Positions 46,660 to 57,488 of a DNA stretch of 64,000 nt are shown here, piece by piece. The first letter of the stretch is position 1; every line of letters starts with the position of its first letter. The stretch spans positions 1 through 64,000 of the forward strand of contig CAVXXB010000012.1 in assembly GCA_963765585.1 (NCBI GenBank), in the 5' to 3' direction. The notes below the pieces were generated by a model that searched no databases, was not told where the DNA came from, and saw nothing but the letters and a program-made list of their open reading frames with translations. The position numbers and the translations under genes were made by a program. Source of the DNA: CAVXXB01 sp963765585. Its GTDB lineage: Bacteria; Calditrichota; Calditrichia; JAJRVZ01.

Positions 46660-48327
46660 ATGAATTTGACCTCCGACTCTTACAAACAAACTATTCTTAC
46701 TCTACTTTTTCTGTTCATTTTCACACTTCCCATCTATGGCCAGCAATTGGCTTTTCCGGGGGCCGAGGGCTATGGACGATTTGTAACCGGTGGGCGCGGC
46801 GGGGTGGTTTTCGAAGTGACAAATTTAAATGACTCAGGTCCCGGCAGCCTGCGCGAAGCGATTCTGGCAAAAGGGGCCAGAACCGTAGTTTTCCGAGTTT
46901 CGGGTACGATACAACTCAAATCAAAACTGGGTATCAAGAATCCCAATATTACCATCGCCGGCCAGACAGCGCCTGGTGATGGCATTTGCATTCGTGATTA
47001 TCCGGTCTATATCGAAAGCGGCGATCATGTTGGTAATGTCATCATGAGATATCTTCGATTCCGGCTTGGCGATAGTACAGATATTGCAGAAGATTCGTTT
47101 ACGGCAAAAAGAATGAGCGATATTATTATCGATCATTGTACCATGAGCTGGGCCGTCGACGAAAATTGCAGCCCCTATAATAATACCAATTTTACCATGC
47201 AGTGGTGTCTGATCTATGAGGGACTGTATCGTTCGGTTCATGGTAAGGGTGATCACAGTTATGGCGGCATCTGGGGCGGCATCGGGGCAACATTCCATCA
47301 TAATATGTTTGCTCACAATACCAGCCGCAATCCGCGGTTTAATGGGTTTCGTATCAGTCATCCACCGGAGCCGGAATTGGTAGACTTTGTCAATAATGTG
47401 ATTTATAACTGGGGATTTAACAGCACCTATGGCGGTGAGATGGGAAATCAAAATATCAGGAATAATTACTTTAAATATGGCCCGGCAACTGAAGATGATG
47501 TTAAATACCGGGTTGTCGAACCCTATGATACCACAGGTAACTGGTATATAGATGGCAATTATATTTATGGTTCCCCGGAAGTAACGGCGGATAACTGGCT
47601 TGGTGTGGATGGTGATTATGCCGAGTACCAGAAAACCAAAAAAATGACCGAACCGTTTACAATTGCCCCGGTTACCACCCAGTCTGCCGAAGAATGCTTC
47701 CCGATTGTTCTGGATAATGTCGGCTGTAATTTTCCGCTTCGCGATATACATGATGTCCGCGTAATTGAAGAAGCCCGAACCGGAACGGCAACCTACGGTG
47801 GTGCCTGGGGGGCTGGCCTGGGTATTATAGATACACAGGCAGAGGTTGGCGGCTGGCCGGAACTGCATTCCCTGCCCGCGCCGGAAGATGCAGATCACGA
47901 CGGTATGGCCGATGAATGGGAACTGGCAAATGGTTTAAATCCCGCTAATGCAGCCGATAGAAATAATCTCAGCGATGATGGCTATACTATGCTGGAAGTG
48001 TATCTCAACAGCCTGGTTTCACCGGTCTATTCAGCGATCGAAAATAAACCCTCCGGTCAGGTAAAAGACTATCTTTTTGCTGAAAATTATCCCAATCCGT
48101 TTAATCCGGATACATGGATAACATTTAGCCTGCCACAGGCCGGACATGTCACACTGACGGTGTATGATATTCTTGGTAAACACGTCGCCACCTTGCTTGA
48201 CGAACAAAGATCCCCGGGCAAACATACCGTTCCATTTAAAGGTTCCGGGTATAAAACAGGACTGTATATTTACATGTTGCGCAGTAATGCACAGACAATT
48301 TCCGGTAAAATGATTTTAGCGAAATAA
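46660..48327 (+). CDS. secreted pectate lyase (PL1 family) with sorting domain
   Basis: 555 residues and intact. The signal peptide ends IYGQ. A parallel beta-helix PL1-type lyase starts LAFPGAEGYGRFVTGGRGG and contains NPNITIAGQTAPGDGICI, SDIIIDHCTMSWAVDENCSP, FHHNMFAHNTSRNPRFNG and NNVIYNWG, in which the catalytic Arg (NPRF) and Asp/His calcium sites are visible. A thrombospondin-3-like calcium loop (DADHDGMADEWELANGL) leads to the sorting domain (AENYPNPFNPDTWITFSLP to KMILAK). Here the domain is of normal type, without a heptamer array. It cleaves de-esterified pectin. The pectin methylesterase gene lies 297 bp downstream and would supply its substrate. Confidence 0.93.
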   Translation: MNLTSDSYKQTILTLLFLFIFTLPIYGQQLAFPGAEGYGRFVTGGRGGVVFEVTNLNDSGPGSLREAILAKGARTVVFRVSGTIQLKSKLGIKNPNITIAGQTAPGDGICIRDYPVYIESGDHVGNVIMRYLRFRLGDSTDIAEDSFTAKRMSDIIIDHCTMSWAVDENCSPYNNTNFTMQWCLIYEGLYRSVHGKGDHSYGGIWGGIGATFHHNMFAHNTSRNPRFNGFRISHPPEPELVDFVNNVIYNWGFNSTYGGEMGNQNIRNNYFKYGPATEDDVKYRVVEPYDTTGNWYIDGNYIYGSPEVTADNWLGVDGDYAEYQKTKKMTEPFTIAPVTTQSAEECFPIVLDNVGCNFPLRDIHDVRVIEEARTGTATYGGAWGAGLGIIDTQAEVGGWPELHSLPAPEDADHDGMADEWELANGLNPANAADRNNLSDDGYTMLEVYLNSLVSPVYSAIENKPSGQVKDYLFAENYPNPFNPDTWITFSLPQAGHVTLTVYDILGKHVATLLDEQRSPGKHTVPFKGSGYKTGLYIYMLRSNAQTISGKMILAK

Positions 48328-48624
48328 ATTTAATTATACCATTTTAATGATCGTATTATTTACGTGGTATTGTCAAATGTGCTATAATAAAATGCATTAA
48401 AAGCGTAACCACAGAGAACACTGAGAACAGCAATGAGATCTTGTAAAAATAAGTAAATAGTCGAACTTCGGCGACATTCGTTATTTAAAATTCTCATTTT
48501 TTTTGCTTTTGGCTTATATCATGAAAAAATATAAATAAGTTAAATTAGTAAATAGTCAGAATTCGATTTACTCTGTGAACTCTGTGGTTTTTTTTCTCTA
48601 CATATATCAGCCGAGGAGCTAATT
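48328..48624. repeat. intergenic region with CCACAGAGAACACTGAGAAC-type phrase repeats
   Basis: GTAACCACAGAGAACACTGA (48406-48425) and its reverse-sense partner ACTCTGTGAACTCTGTGGTT (48570-48589) bracket the region. Such paired phrases recur in many genomes. No coding potential; a GAGGAG site precedes the next gene. Confidence 0.6.
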
Positions 48625-51600
48625 ATGAATCGAACAACGATGTTTCTTTTGATTTTATCCGGTATTTTCATAGTTACATTCGGGTATGCACAAAATACGA
48701 TAACGGTGCAATGGACCTGCACCGCACCGGACAGTCAGCGGGTTTCAGCAATTTCCGGCAATGTGGAGGCTTTTCCGGAATCAGGCGGGCGGAATTTTAA
48801 TGTTTATAATTATGCGACCGTTAGCGGCGGTGGTGGATTAGGTCTGCCCGCCCAAAGGTGGTGTCCTTATGATGGATCAACAAAGTTCACATGGGGTGAT
48901 CAAACCGCACCGGTTGATACCCAGTATGTCCAGTTTGCCATTAAATCCAAAGCCAACTTTTCACTCCATGCAGATTCTGTCGTTATGCACCTGGGCGCAT
49001 CAGGTACGACCGATCATATCAACGCACGTATTTTATATTCTTTAAGCGAAGATTTTTCTGCGGGCACGGTAATCAGCGAATCATCCTTTTTACCACCGCG
49101 GGATCTGTTGCAAAGATACGCCTTTAACATTAATGATGATCTTACTGACTCAGATACATTATTCGTCAGAATTTATGCATGGTATGATGGATCCGTTTCT
49201 TCCAGCAAGTATCTCTTTGTTCAGGATGTAAGCATTTTTGGTACTTCGGAGGCGGTACAAACAATGGCGTCTGCTGCCTGGGAACTAACCGATCCGGGAA
49301 GCGGCGGAACCGGACACACTGTTACGACAACCGGACCTATTGATGCATACGATCAGATCTTCAGTTCAATGAGAATTAATGGATACAGTGGGGCAGAAAG
49401 CAGCCAGAGATCTGATAACAGACCGGATGGCACAGGTTCCTGGCCGGTTAGTCAGGTAACCCGCATGGATACGGTATATGTCGAATTTGCGGTTTCACCA
49501 CGTGAAGGAACCAGTTTGGCTGTCAATAATGTATCTTTTGAGATTGGTGGAAACAGTACCAATTATATGAAAGCCGATGTGCTCTATTCAACCGACGCTT
49601 CGTTTACTACATTTGGCAAGATAGACAGTTCACTTGTACTGGAAGGTCCTGAATATGCCTATCCCGGTCATCTCTTACGGGCGGATACTTTACGACCGGT
49701 TTCAGTCTGATATTTCCGAAATGGTTGCTGAAAACGAAAAGTTCTATGTAAGAGTGTATCCATGGGTCAATGATCAGACCACTGGTCTGACGGGTAAATA
49801 TTTATTATTAAAGAACATGGTTATCAGCGGTGTTGTTGAAGGCACTGTGACCTATGATCCGCCGGTTATTTCAACAAATAAGGTCGAGAGTATTTCTACT
49901 AATTTTGCTTACAGCGGCGGCAATATTTCGTCAGATGGCGGTGCCCTTGTCACTGCCAGAGGCGTAGTTTGGAACACTTCCGGATCACCCACTCTGGCGG
50001 ATAGTATGACAGAAAACGGCGAGGGTTCCGGTTCTTTCTCAAGTTTGATGACCGGACTTTCTCCCGGAACAACGTATTTCCTGAGGGCATATGCCGTAAA
50101 TATTGCCGGTACGTCCTATGGCAATGAAATTGAATTTACCACCCTGGATTCGCTGGGTGTACCGACGGTGGTAACATCAGGAGCATCAAACATTTTGGTA
50201 GTGCGCACACAAGGCGGAGGTACGGTAACTGCCTGGGGCGGCGATTCTGTTTCTGTAAGAGGTTTGTGCTGGAATACAACCGGATTTCCTACTCTCGATG
50301 ATAATTATACTGAAAATGGTTCGGGCCTGGGCTCATTCACCGGTGTAATGTATCCGCTTACTGAAACCACAAAATATTACTTTCGGGCGTATGCAACAAA
50401 TAGCATTGGTACTGGTTATGGTGTGGTTGACTCATTCGAGACCCAGGTAATGGCACCTGAAGTTCTGGTAACCGTAACTCAGGATGGCAGTGGCGATTAC
50501 CTGACTGTACAGGCTGCTTTTGATGCCATTCCTGATTTTTATACCGGGAAGTATACCATTTTCGTAAAAGATGGCACGTACTATGAAAAACTGCTGCTTG
50601 ACAGGAATAAAACCAATGTGGTGCTGCGAGGTGAAAGTAAAGAGGGTACTATCCTCACCTATGACGATTATGCCGGTAAAGCGGGTGGCACATCAATGAG
50701 TTACAGTGTTGCGATTGATGCCGATGATTTTATCGCCATGAATATTACCTTTCAGAATACGGTTGTTAACGATGGTAGTTTTAGCAATCAGCAGGCGGTT
50801 GCCATAAGAGTCAATGGTGACAGACAGACATATTATAACTGCAATTTTCTTGGATATCAGGATACTTATTATGCCTGGGGCGGCAGGGGAACCGGCAGAA
50901 CATATATGAAAGGATGTTATATTGAAGGTTCGGTGGATTTTATTTTTGGCCGGAACATAGCGGTGTTTGACAGCTGTCAGATACATGTTTTAAGAAATAA
51001 ATGCTCAATCACGGCGGCAAGTACAAATCCCGAATCAAAGTTTGGGCTCATTTTCAGAAACTGTGTTATTTCACATGATTCAATTGATTTTGATAATAAT
51101 ACGATTACCCAGATCTATCTCGGCCGGGCATGGCAGAATGCCCCGCGTACGGTATTTATGAACACCTACGAACCGGCTGCTATTATTCCCCATGCATGGA
51201 ATCCGGAACCGATAAATTCCGGTGTGTATCCGGCATTATATGCGGTATATGAGAACACCGGGCCTGGCTATAACGCCACAGAGCATGCCAACGGCATTGG
51301 TAGACTGCTCACCCCGGAAGAAGCCTCGGATCACAACCTGGAAAATATTTTTGCAAAAAATTCAAATCCCGGTTATGATTTTGACTGGATGCCGGAAGAC
51401 TATGCCATCACAGCAATCACAAAAAAAGCCGACCAGATAATTCCGGATAAATTTTCGCTGGAACAGAATTATCCGAATCCATTCAATCCGTCTACCATAA
51501 TCAGTTGGCAGTTGGCCGTGGGCAGCTATGTTGAATTATCGGTTTACAATGTGCTTGGCAAGAAAGTGGCGACTCTGGTATCAGAGAAAATGGATTCGGG

Positions 51601-51709
51601 AAAACATAATTACAAATTTGAAGCAAAAAATCTGGCCAGCGGTGTGTATTATTATCGGTTGTTAGCTGGAGAATTTACCGCAGTCAAAAAGATGATCCTG
51701 ATCAAATAA
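48625..51709 (+). CDS. secreted pectin methylesterase (CE8) with Ig-like domains and sorting domain (one frameshift)
   Basis: About 1027 residues. A signal peptide ends GYAQ. Two related beta-sandwich modules (residues 25-205 and 210-400) precede two fibronectin-like repeats (VVWNTSGSPTLADS... TYFLRAYAVNIAGTSYG and a second copy). The CE8 beta-helix begins VTVTQDGSGDYLTVQAAFD and has the catalytic motifs GYQDTYYAWG, EGSVDFIFGRN (Asp) and YLGRAW (Arg). An indel near 49690 breaks the frame in the second module. The sorting domain QNYPNPFNPSTIISWQLAVG to KKMILIK carries a heptamer array. It removes methyl esters from pectin and so acts with the adjacent pectate lyase. Confidence 0.92.
51504..51530 (+). 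repeat. heptamer array inside a sorting-domain coding region
   Basis: AGTTGGC, AGTTGGC, CGTGGGC, AGCTAT. It encodes S-W-Q-L-A-V-G-S-Y. Confidence 0.85.
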
Positions 51710-51773
51710 AGCAATATTGCCGGTAGGTAATTGCTAAATGATCTTCTACATTACTGTTTATTAATTATATATC

Positions 51774-51875
51774 ACCCCTACGGGGTTTTATCTAAGCTGC
51801 GTTTAAAAGGCTATAATTATATAGTCCCTGACGGGGCTGTGATATCAAGGAGATACAAAGAACCGCGTAGCGGTT
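51774..51875. repeat. three-hairpin intergenic element
   Basis: Three short perfect or near-perfect hairpins about 25-50 nt apart: ACCCCTACGGGGT (51774-51786), GTCCCTGACGGGGC (51824-51837) and AACCGCGTAGCGGTT (51861-51875). Spacing and repeated CTACGGG-like centres suggest a REP-like composite. It lies right before the esterase relic. Confidence 0.7.
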
Positions 51876-51882
51876 CTATCTT

Positions 51883-51959
51883 TTTTCCGGTTGGACCGAT
51901 TTGTCATCGGCGGCATGGAGAATAAATGTAGGTGGGGTTGTTTTGTTCACCTGTAATTC
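51883..51959 (-). pseudogene. relic of an alpha/beta-hydrolase (esterase) gene
   Basis: A 77-bp segment is almost identical (about three differences) to 56314-56390 inside the esterase gene and has the same orientation. On the minus strand it reads ELQVNKTTPPTFILHAADDK then SVQPEK, the region with the catalytic Asp, and then stops. The rest of the gene is absent. It is a fragment left by duplication or recombination. Confidence 0.85.
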
Positions 51960-51993
51960 GTTTTATCAAAAAATTACAAATTACAAGTATAAA

Positions 51994-52140
51994 TTATCGC
52001 AAAAGAATCATCTTTTTTATTTCAATAAAATCACCTGCGATTAACTGGCAGTAGCGAACGCCACTGGCCAGATTATTTCTCTTAAATAGATAGATATGTT
52101 TTCCGGGATTTAGTTCAAAAACATCTTCATAGACTAATGG
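51994..52140 (-). pseudogene. orphan sorting-domain C-terminus
   Basis: The minus strand reads LVYEDVFELNPGKHIYLFKR, NNLASGVRYCQLIAGDF, IEIKKMILLR and stop. This is the last third of the sorting domain, but no upstream coding region remains before the kinase fragment on the other strand. It is a decayed secreted-protein gene. Confidence 0.75.
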
Positions 52141-52258
52141 TGTAATTAATATCATATGAAAAAAATTGTTGAAATTAAGTATATATTAATATACTTTTAT
52201 TATACTCCATTAAATCTCATCTTATCTGATTTTTTGACTAATAGAAGAGGTACGAGTC

Positions 52259-52513
52259 GTGATCGGTAAGACCATATTCCACTATAAAATTATTGAAAAA
52301 ATTGGCAGTGGCGGAATGGGTACCGTTTACAAAGCGCAGGATATAAAACTGGATCGTTTTGTTGCTCTTAAATTCCTACCGCCGCATCTACAGTTGAAAA
52401 CCAATACATTTCTCGATAGTGTTCGTAGTGATCCACGATTCCAAACGATACTGGCCGAACACAAAGAACTATATGATGAATATTTGAAGAAATATGGAGA
52501 ACCGGGCATCTAA
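52259..52513 (+). CDS. 84-aa remnant of a Ser/Thr protein kinase, N-lobe start joined to family C-terminus
   Basis: Residues 1-44 are the beginning of a PknB-type kinase: HYKIIEKIGSGGMGTVYKAQ (Gly-rich loop) and VALKFLPPHL with the ATP-binding Lys. Residues 45-84 (NTFLDSVRSDPRFQTILAEH, KYGEPGI) resemble the far C-terminus of large kinase-TPR proteins, where FLD-x-L-R-S-D-P-R-F is typical. The catalytic loop, activation segment and TPR region are gone, with the frame kept. It starts with GTG. It is either a remnant of an in-frame deletion or a short adaptor. Kinase activity is impossible. Confidence 0.7.
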   Translation: MIGKTIFHYKIIEKIGSGGMGTVYKAQDIKLDRFVALKFLPPHLQLKTNTFLDSVRSDPRFQTILAEHKELYDEYLKKYGEPGI

Positions 52514-52603
52514 TTGGTAAAAGAGATTGTTTAAAGCAGTCTTTCATATAAAACAATTTTTGATCAGTCGGCAAAATATTATTTTAACATTTTTAAAATT
52601 TAC

Positions 52604-52631
52604 TTGACATTGCGGTTCTAAAGTTTATCTT
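52604..52631 (+). promoter_or_regulatory. sigma-70-like promoter
   Basis: TTGACA (52604-52609), a 16-nt spacer, and TATCTT (52626-52631), ahead of an AGGGAGG site and the ATG at 52674. It is the best housekeeping-type promoter seen in the window. Confidence 0.6.
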
Positions 52632-52673
52632 CGCTGACATAAATCCACCAACCATTAATGCAGGGAGGTGTTT

Positions 52674-55600
52674 ATGAAGCATTCCATTATTATCATTTCA
52701 GTCCTTTTTATTGCAATACCAATCATTTCATTATCCCAGGAAGATGCAGTTCAAATCACTACAGATGGATCGAGTCAGATGATTCCCGCAGTCTATGACT
52801 CACTGATTGTCTGGATGGATTTGAGGCATCAGAGCGGATTCACTCCTGATGCAAAGATCTATATGTATGATCTCACGAGCGAAATGGAGTCAGTTGTCGA
52901 TTATTTCCCCTATCATCAGTCTTCACCAGATGTCTGGGAACATCGAATCGTCTGGCAGGAGCGAAAAAATATTTACATGTATGATTTGCTCGAAAGTGAA
53001 AATATTGCGGTTTGCAGTGCCTCCGGGATACAGAGCTTTCCCAAAATCGAAGGAAATTATATTGTCTGGCATGATGACCGCAGCAGTTCGAATACCGATA
53101 TTTATCTGTATGATATTGCAGATGATACCACCATTCAAATTACTGATAACACAGAAATCAGACAGGAATATCCCGATGTATCCGGAAATCTGGTAATTTG
53201 GCTGCAAAATGACAGTCTGTATGTACATGATCTTTCGGATGGATCCACGTATCCGATTAAGTCAGAATATGTGCCCCAGGACCCGGCAATTTCCGGCACA
53301 AAGATCGTTTACCGGTGTCATACAGATGTAAACTATCAGATATTTGTATATGACCTGGAAACAGGGTTGGAACAGCAGATTACCAGCGGTAATTATATGC
53401 ATATGAATCCCGCTATTTCAAGCATCGGTATTGTCTGGGAAGATTATCGTGACAGTCCGGATTCTTTTTCAAATCCCGATCTGTATTTATACGATTTGTC
53501 AACCGGTATTGAGTTACCGATCTGTACAGAAGAATCAAGACAAACCTTCCCGGCTATCTGGGAGAATCGAATTGTCTGGACAGACGACCGGAATGAAAAC
53601 AATGATATTTACATGACTGAATATAACGTGCCAACCGGCGCAGATCTTGAAGTGAAAATGACAGATGATCCCGATCCGGTCGAAGCAGGTTATTATGTAA
53701 ATTTTACAATCGAAGTGACCAATGAAGGCCCCCAGGAAGCGACAAATGTTAAACTGGATGTTTTACTACCAGGTAATCTTGAATTCACTTCAATAGTTGC
53801 TTCAAACGGGGATTGCAGCCAGTTTGCTTCAACCGGATCCTGTGAACTGGGAGATTTAGCCAAAGGGGAAACTGCTGTTATTACATTGGTAGCAATTGCC
53901 GGTGGACTGGACGCCGTTAACACAACTGCAACTGTAACTTCTGATTTAGAAGATCCCAATCCCGTTAATAATTCGTTTACAGAAAACACAATTGTCAGCC
54001 AATTGGCCAGAAAATACGTCAATCACGGATGGTTGCCCCATATTGCCCTCGATGCAATGGACATGCCTCATTTGAGTTACACATACAAATGGTACGAGTG
54101 TTTTCTTCACTATGCAAATACGGTTGAAGGTGTCGGAGGTGATGATATAAAGCATGCCTGGGATGTGAATGGTGCATGGAATAAAGAAATCATATACGAT
54201 GGCAGGTGGTACTCAAATACTCCGCCTATCCCGACACAGCACATCGATTTGCTTGGAAGAACTTCGGATATCACAATCGATAACGATAATGTTTCTCATG
54301 TAGTCTATGCGTATGAGCACACCGGTTATTTTGCGGGTAATCCGATTGATGATAAAAGCTATATCATAAAATACAGAAAAAATGATGGTGAAGGTTGGTC
54401 TTACCCGGAAGAATTGATGGAACTGCAGACCATAGTCGATCGAACTCATTATACTAATGCCTACGGTGGTCCCCGTGGTGTTTGGGCACCCAATATTTTA
54501 ACCGACAGCAATGGAGGCGTCCATATTACTTTTATGGATTGCGGCGGCATAGCTTCCCAGGCACCGATTTATTATCTGACCAATGTTTCCGGGGATTGGG
54601 TGACCACAACAATTGGCACAGCCTACGATTTTTTAGACATGGTACTAGACAGTAACGATCGTTTACATTTAAGTTATTACAGCATAGATGTCGGCGGCAT
54701 CACCTATTTGACAAACAGCCCCGATGGACAGTGGCAATCGCCCGAAATTGTGGAAGAGGGCTGGATGGGCGTTCAACTTGAAGGAATGTGTACCGGGATC
54801 GCAGTGGATCCGTTGAATCGTCCGCATATCGTTTATGCCGGGCAGACCGAAAATAATCATCTGGAAGATGTGAAATATGCCTGGAAAGATAATGAACAAT
54901 GGCAAATAGAAAAAGTCCACGAAGGTCTCAACCAGAGCGCCCATAATTCGATCGCAGTTGACGCTAATTCGAACCCGCATCTATGCTATTTTAGCATGGC
55001 GGACGAACGATTGGTCTATGCAGTCAAATCTGGTGATAACTGGACAAAAACTATCCTCGATGATATGGGGCAAAACTGGAATGATATCACTGTTACTTCT
55101 GAAGGAAAGGCACACATCACATATACAAATGACAAGATTGAAGAATCCGGTAAAATTTATTATGCTTCCAATCGGGAATTCGTGGATAGCGACCTGGACG
55201 GAATTGCGGACAATAATGAACAGGGAGCTGATGGCACAAATCCTGCCTATGACGGTGATGGCAATGGTATGCCTGATTACCAGCAAAAGAATGCTGCTTC
55301 TTTCCTGACATCCGATGGACAAAATTATATCACAATCGTCTGTGATGATTCCCTTATTCTGAGTGATGTTTCATACAGCAACAATCCTTCACCCAATGAT
55401 GCGCCTGATGCATACTGGTTTCCGTTTGGTTCATTCTCTTTTACTCTGTTAGGACTGGTTCCTGGCGACTCAACGACAGTAGATCTGATCCTGCCTGAAA
55501 ATTCGGGCGCAGACACCTATTTCAAATACGGTGCCCAATCAGATAGTATCTATGATCACTGGTATGAATTTTTATATGATGGGTATACCGGGGCACAATT

Positions 55601-56020
55601 TAATGATAATATCATTACCCTTCATCTCATCGACGGGCAAAGAGGTGATAACGATCTCACAGCAAATGGGATTATCTGCGAACCGGGCCTCCCGGCCAAC
55701 CAACTTACAGCGATCAAAGATTTGAATGGTTTAAATCCGACACAATTCGATCTGAGCCAGAATTATCCAAACCCATTTAATAATGAGACACGGATTGTTT
55801 ACTCTGTTGCAAAAATTTCCCGGGTTGAATTAACGATTTATAATGTCATTGGCCAAAAAATACATACACTGATCGATGAAGTTAAATCTTCCGGGAAGAT
55901 ACAACATCAGTTGGGATGGGAAAAATCGTGCCGGTAAACAAGTTGCAACCGGATTGTACTTTATCCGGATGAAAGCAGGGAATTTTAACCAGACAAAAAA
56001 AATGTTGCTCATTCAATAAT
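52674..56020 (+). CDS. secreted beta-propeller/DUF11 protein with sorting domain (one frameshift)
   Basis: About 1115 residues from the ATG at 52674 (GGGAGGTG site); the signal peptide ends ISLSQ. Residues 28-320 are TolB-like propeller repeats (SLIVWMDLRHQS, RIVWQERKNIYMYDL, YIVWHDDRSSSNTDIYLYD). Residues 325-430 form a DUF11 module (DLEVKMTDDPDPVEAGYYVN). A second propeller-like region follows (residues 440-830, IVYAGQTENN, NPHLCYFSMADERLVYAVK). A calcium-loop segment (DSDLDGIADNNEQ) precedes the sorting domain QNYPNPFNNETRIVYSV. An indel near 55910 shifts the last part (NRAGKQVATGLYFIRMKAGN to KKMLLIQ) into another frame, ending at 56020. Role unknown; surface binding is likely. Confidence 0.85.
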
Positions 56021-56150
56021 ATTAAAAACTGAGTGATGGTCAAAAAACCAGTAGCAGAAAATTGATACTAACTACAATATATTCCCGGTTCTGTTTCTGG
56101 TTTTCATGCGGGTAAAATACCGGGTTGAGGTTGAGAAGGATGTCTCTGTC

Positions 56151-57081
56151 TCATAATAGACCCAGAGTTTTTAACCAGGCTTGACAATTTTTTGTCCACA
56201 TTGATTCACTGGCACGGTTTTTAGCCAGGCCAAACCCATGTCCGCCCTGTTGATAAATATGTATTTCAGACTTGACACTATTCTGCTGTAAGGCCTGATA
56301 ATAACGTATACTGTTTTCCGGTTGAACCGATTTGTCATTGGCGGCATGGAGAATAAATGTAGGTGGGGTTGTTTTGTTTACCTGTAATTCATTTGAATAA
56401 AGGGTTACCAGATCCTCGCTTGGATTATTTCCAAGCAAATGCCGCCTGGAACCTGAGTGCGTAATGGCTGAATCCATCGAGATTACCGGGTAAACCAGTA
56501 TGGCAAAATCAGGCCGCGCCGAAACCTGGTCAACAGGCTTATATACCGGATCGGCATAGCGGGTGGCGAGGGTCGCTGCCAGGTGACCACCTGCCGAAAA
56601 ACCGATCACCCCGATTTTCTCTTTATTGATACTCCATTTGCCGGCCTGTCTGCGAATAAGCCTCATAGCTTCCTGGGCATCCTGCAATGGTCCGACTTTT
56701 TTATCAACCATAATGGAATCATTTGGTAAACGGTATTTTAACAGAAATGCCGCGATACCGATCGAATTTAACCATTCCGCCACATCATATCCCTCGATAT
56801 CCATGGCCAGACGCCGGTAACCGCCACCCGGAAGGATCAGTACAGGCTGTGCCGGTATTTTCTGACCGGTCAGGCAGATATATTGTCAGGGTTGGGTTTG
56901 ATACCCGCAGGATACGGTTTGGTTTATCACTGGCCAGGCCTTCGATATACGCGGGATTACTAATCGCGCCCGGTGCACCGTCCGGCCATAGTTCAATTAT
57001 TTGATTCTGAGCCACTGCCCCGGGCAGCACAAAGGCTGTAAGGAGCAGAATAAAAACAGCCATACGAAAAATGGATAACAT
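56151..57081 (-). CDS. secreted alpha/beta-hydrolase, esterase of the acetyl-xylan/pectin-acetyl type (one frameshift)
   Basis: About 310 residues, signal peptide ending GAVAQ. The oxyanion-hole stretch is VLILPGGGYRRLA, the nucleophile elbow GFSAGGHLA, the acid residue in HAANDKSVQPENS, and the His in QQGGHGFG. This is the BD-FAE/acetyl-esterase layout often seen with polysaccharide-degrading genes. An indel near 56865 (GGCACAGCC) splits the frame between NTGTA and QPVLILPGGG. It fits the pectin theme as a side-chain deacetylase, which is an inference. A 77-bp copy of its 3' half lies at 51883-51959. Confidence 0.88.
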
Positions 57082-57488
57082 ATCATTCCAACCTGATTTA
57101 ATAAATTATGATAATTGTATGAATTTTAACGGTATTTGTGATCTAAAGAAGATAGTGTAGCTAAAAAATATATTTTTCGCAAGAATTTTTCAATTCCAGA
57201 ATTTTTTAGGTGTGGGTCCTGGGGCCTGTGGGAATGTTCCTGTCGGTTCCGCTGACAATCGTGTTAAAAATTGTGTTTGAAAATTTTGACAGCACACGCT
57301 GGCTGAGTACCCTGATCGGCCCGGATGAGGTGTCAATACATAGTCCGGCGGAAAAAAATGAGTGGGCTTGACCGATTATAAGCCAAAACTGTGAAACGAT
57401 AACACTTGTTTTCAGAATGCAATTACTAATGACCAGTAACTAATTCCCAATCTAAAAACTAACGTAAAAGTATTATTTTGTTATAGAA
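57082..57488. other. 407-bp intergenic region with a transporter relic
   Basis: It contains the AI-2E-family transporter fragment (57210-57371) and an AATTACTAATGACCAGTAAC-type phrase repeat near 57420. Nothing else supportable. Confidence 0.6.
57210..57371 (+). pseudogene. AI-2E-family (PerM-like) transporter, C-terminal relic
   Basis: The frame reads VWVLGPVGMFLSVPLTIVLK and IVFENFDSTRWLSTLIG, then a charged tail and TGA. This is the last membrane helix and C-terminus of the AI-2E/PerM exporter family (G-x-x-L-A-V-P-L-T). All the preceding helices are missing, and a TAG interrupts just upstream. Confidence 0.7.

Noticed and set aside
48540..48722. 60-codon minus-strand open frame before the pectin methylesterase
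   Set aside because: It overlaps the start of the methylesterase gene and phrase repeats; no initiation signal.
51731..51925. 64-codon open frame after the pectin methylesterase
   Set aside because: It spans the three-hairpin element and the esterase relic on the wrong strand, so it is not a real gene.
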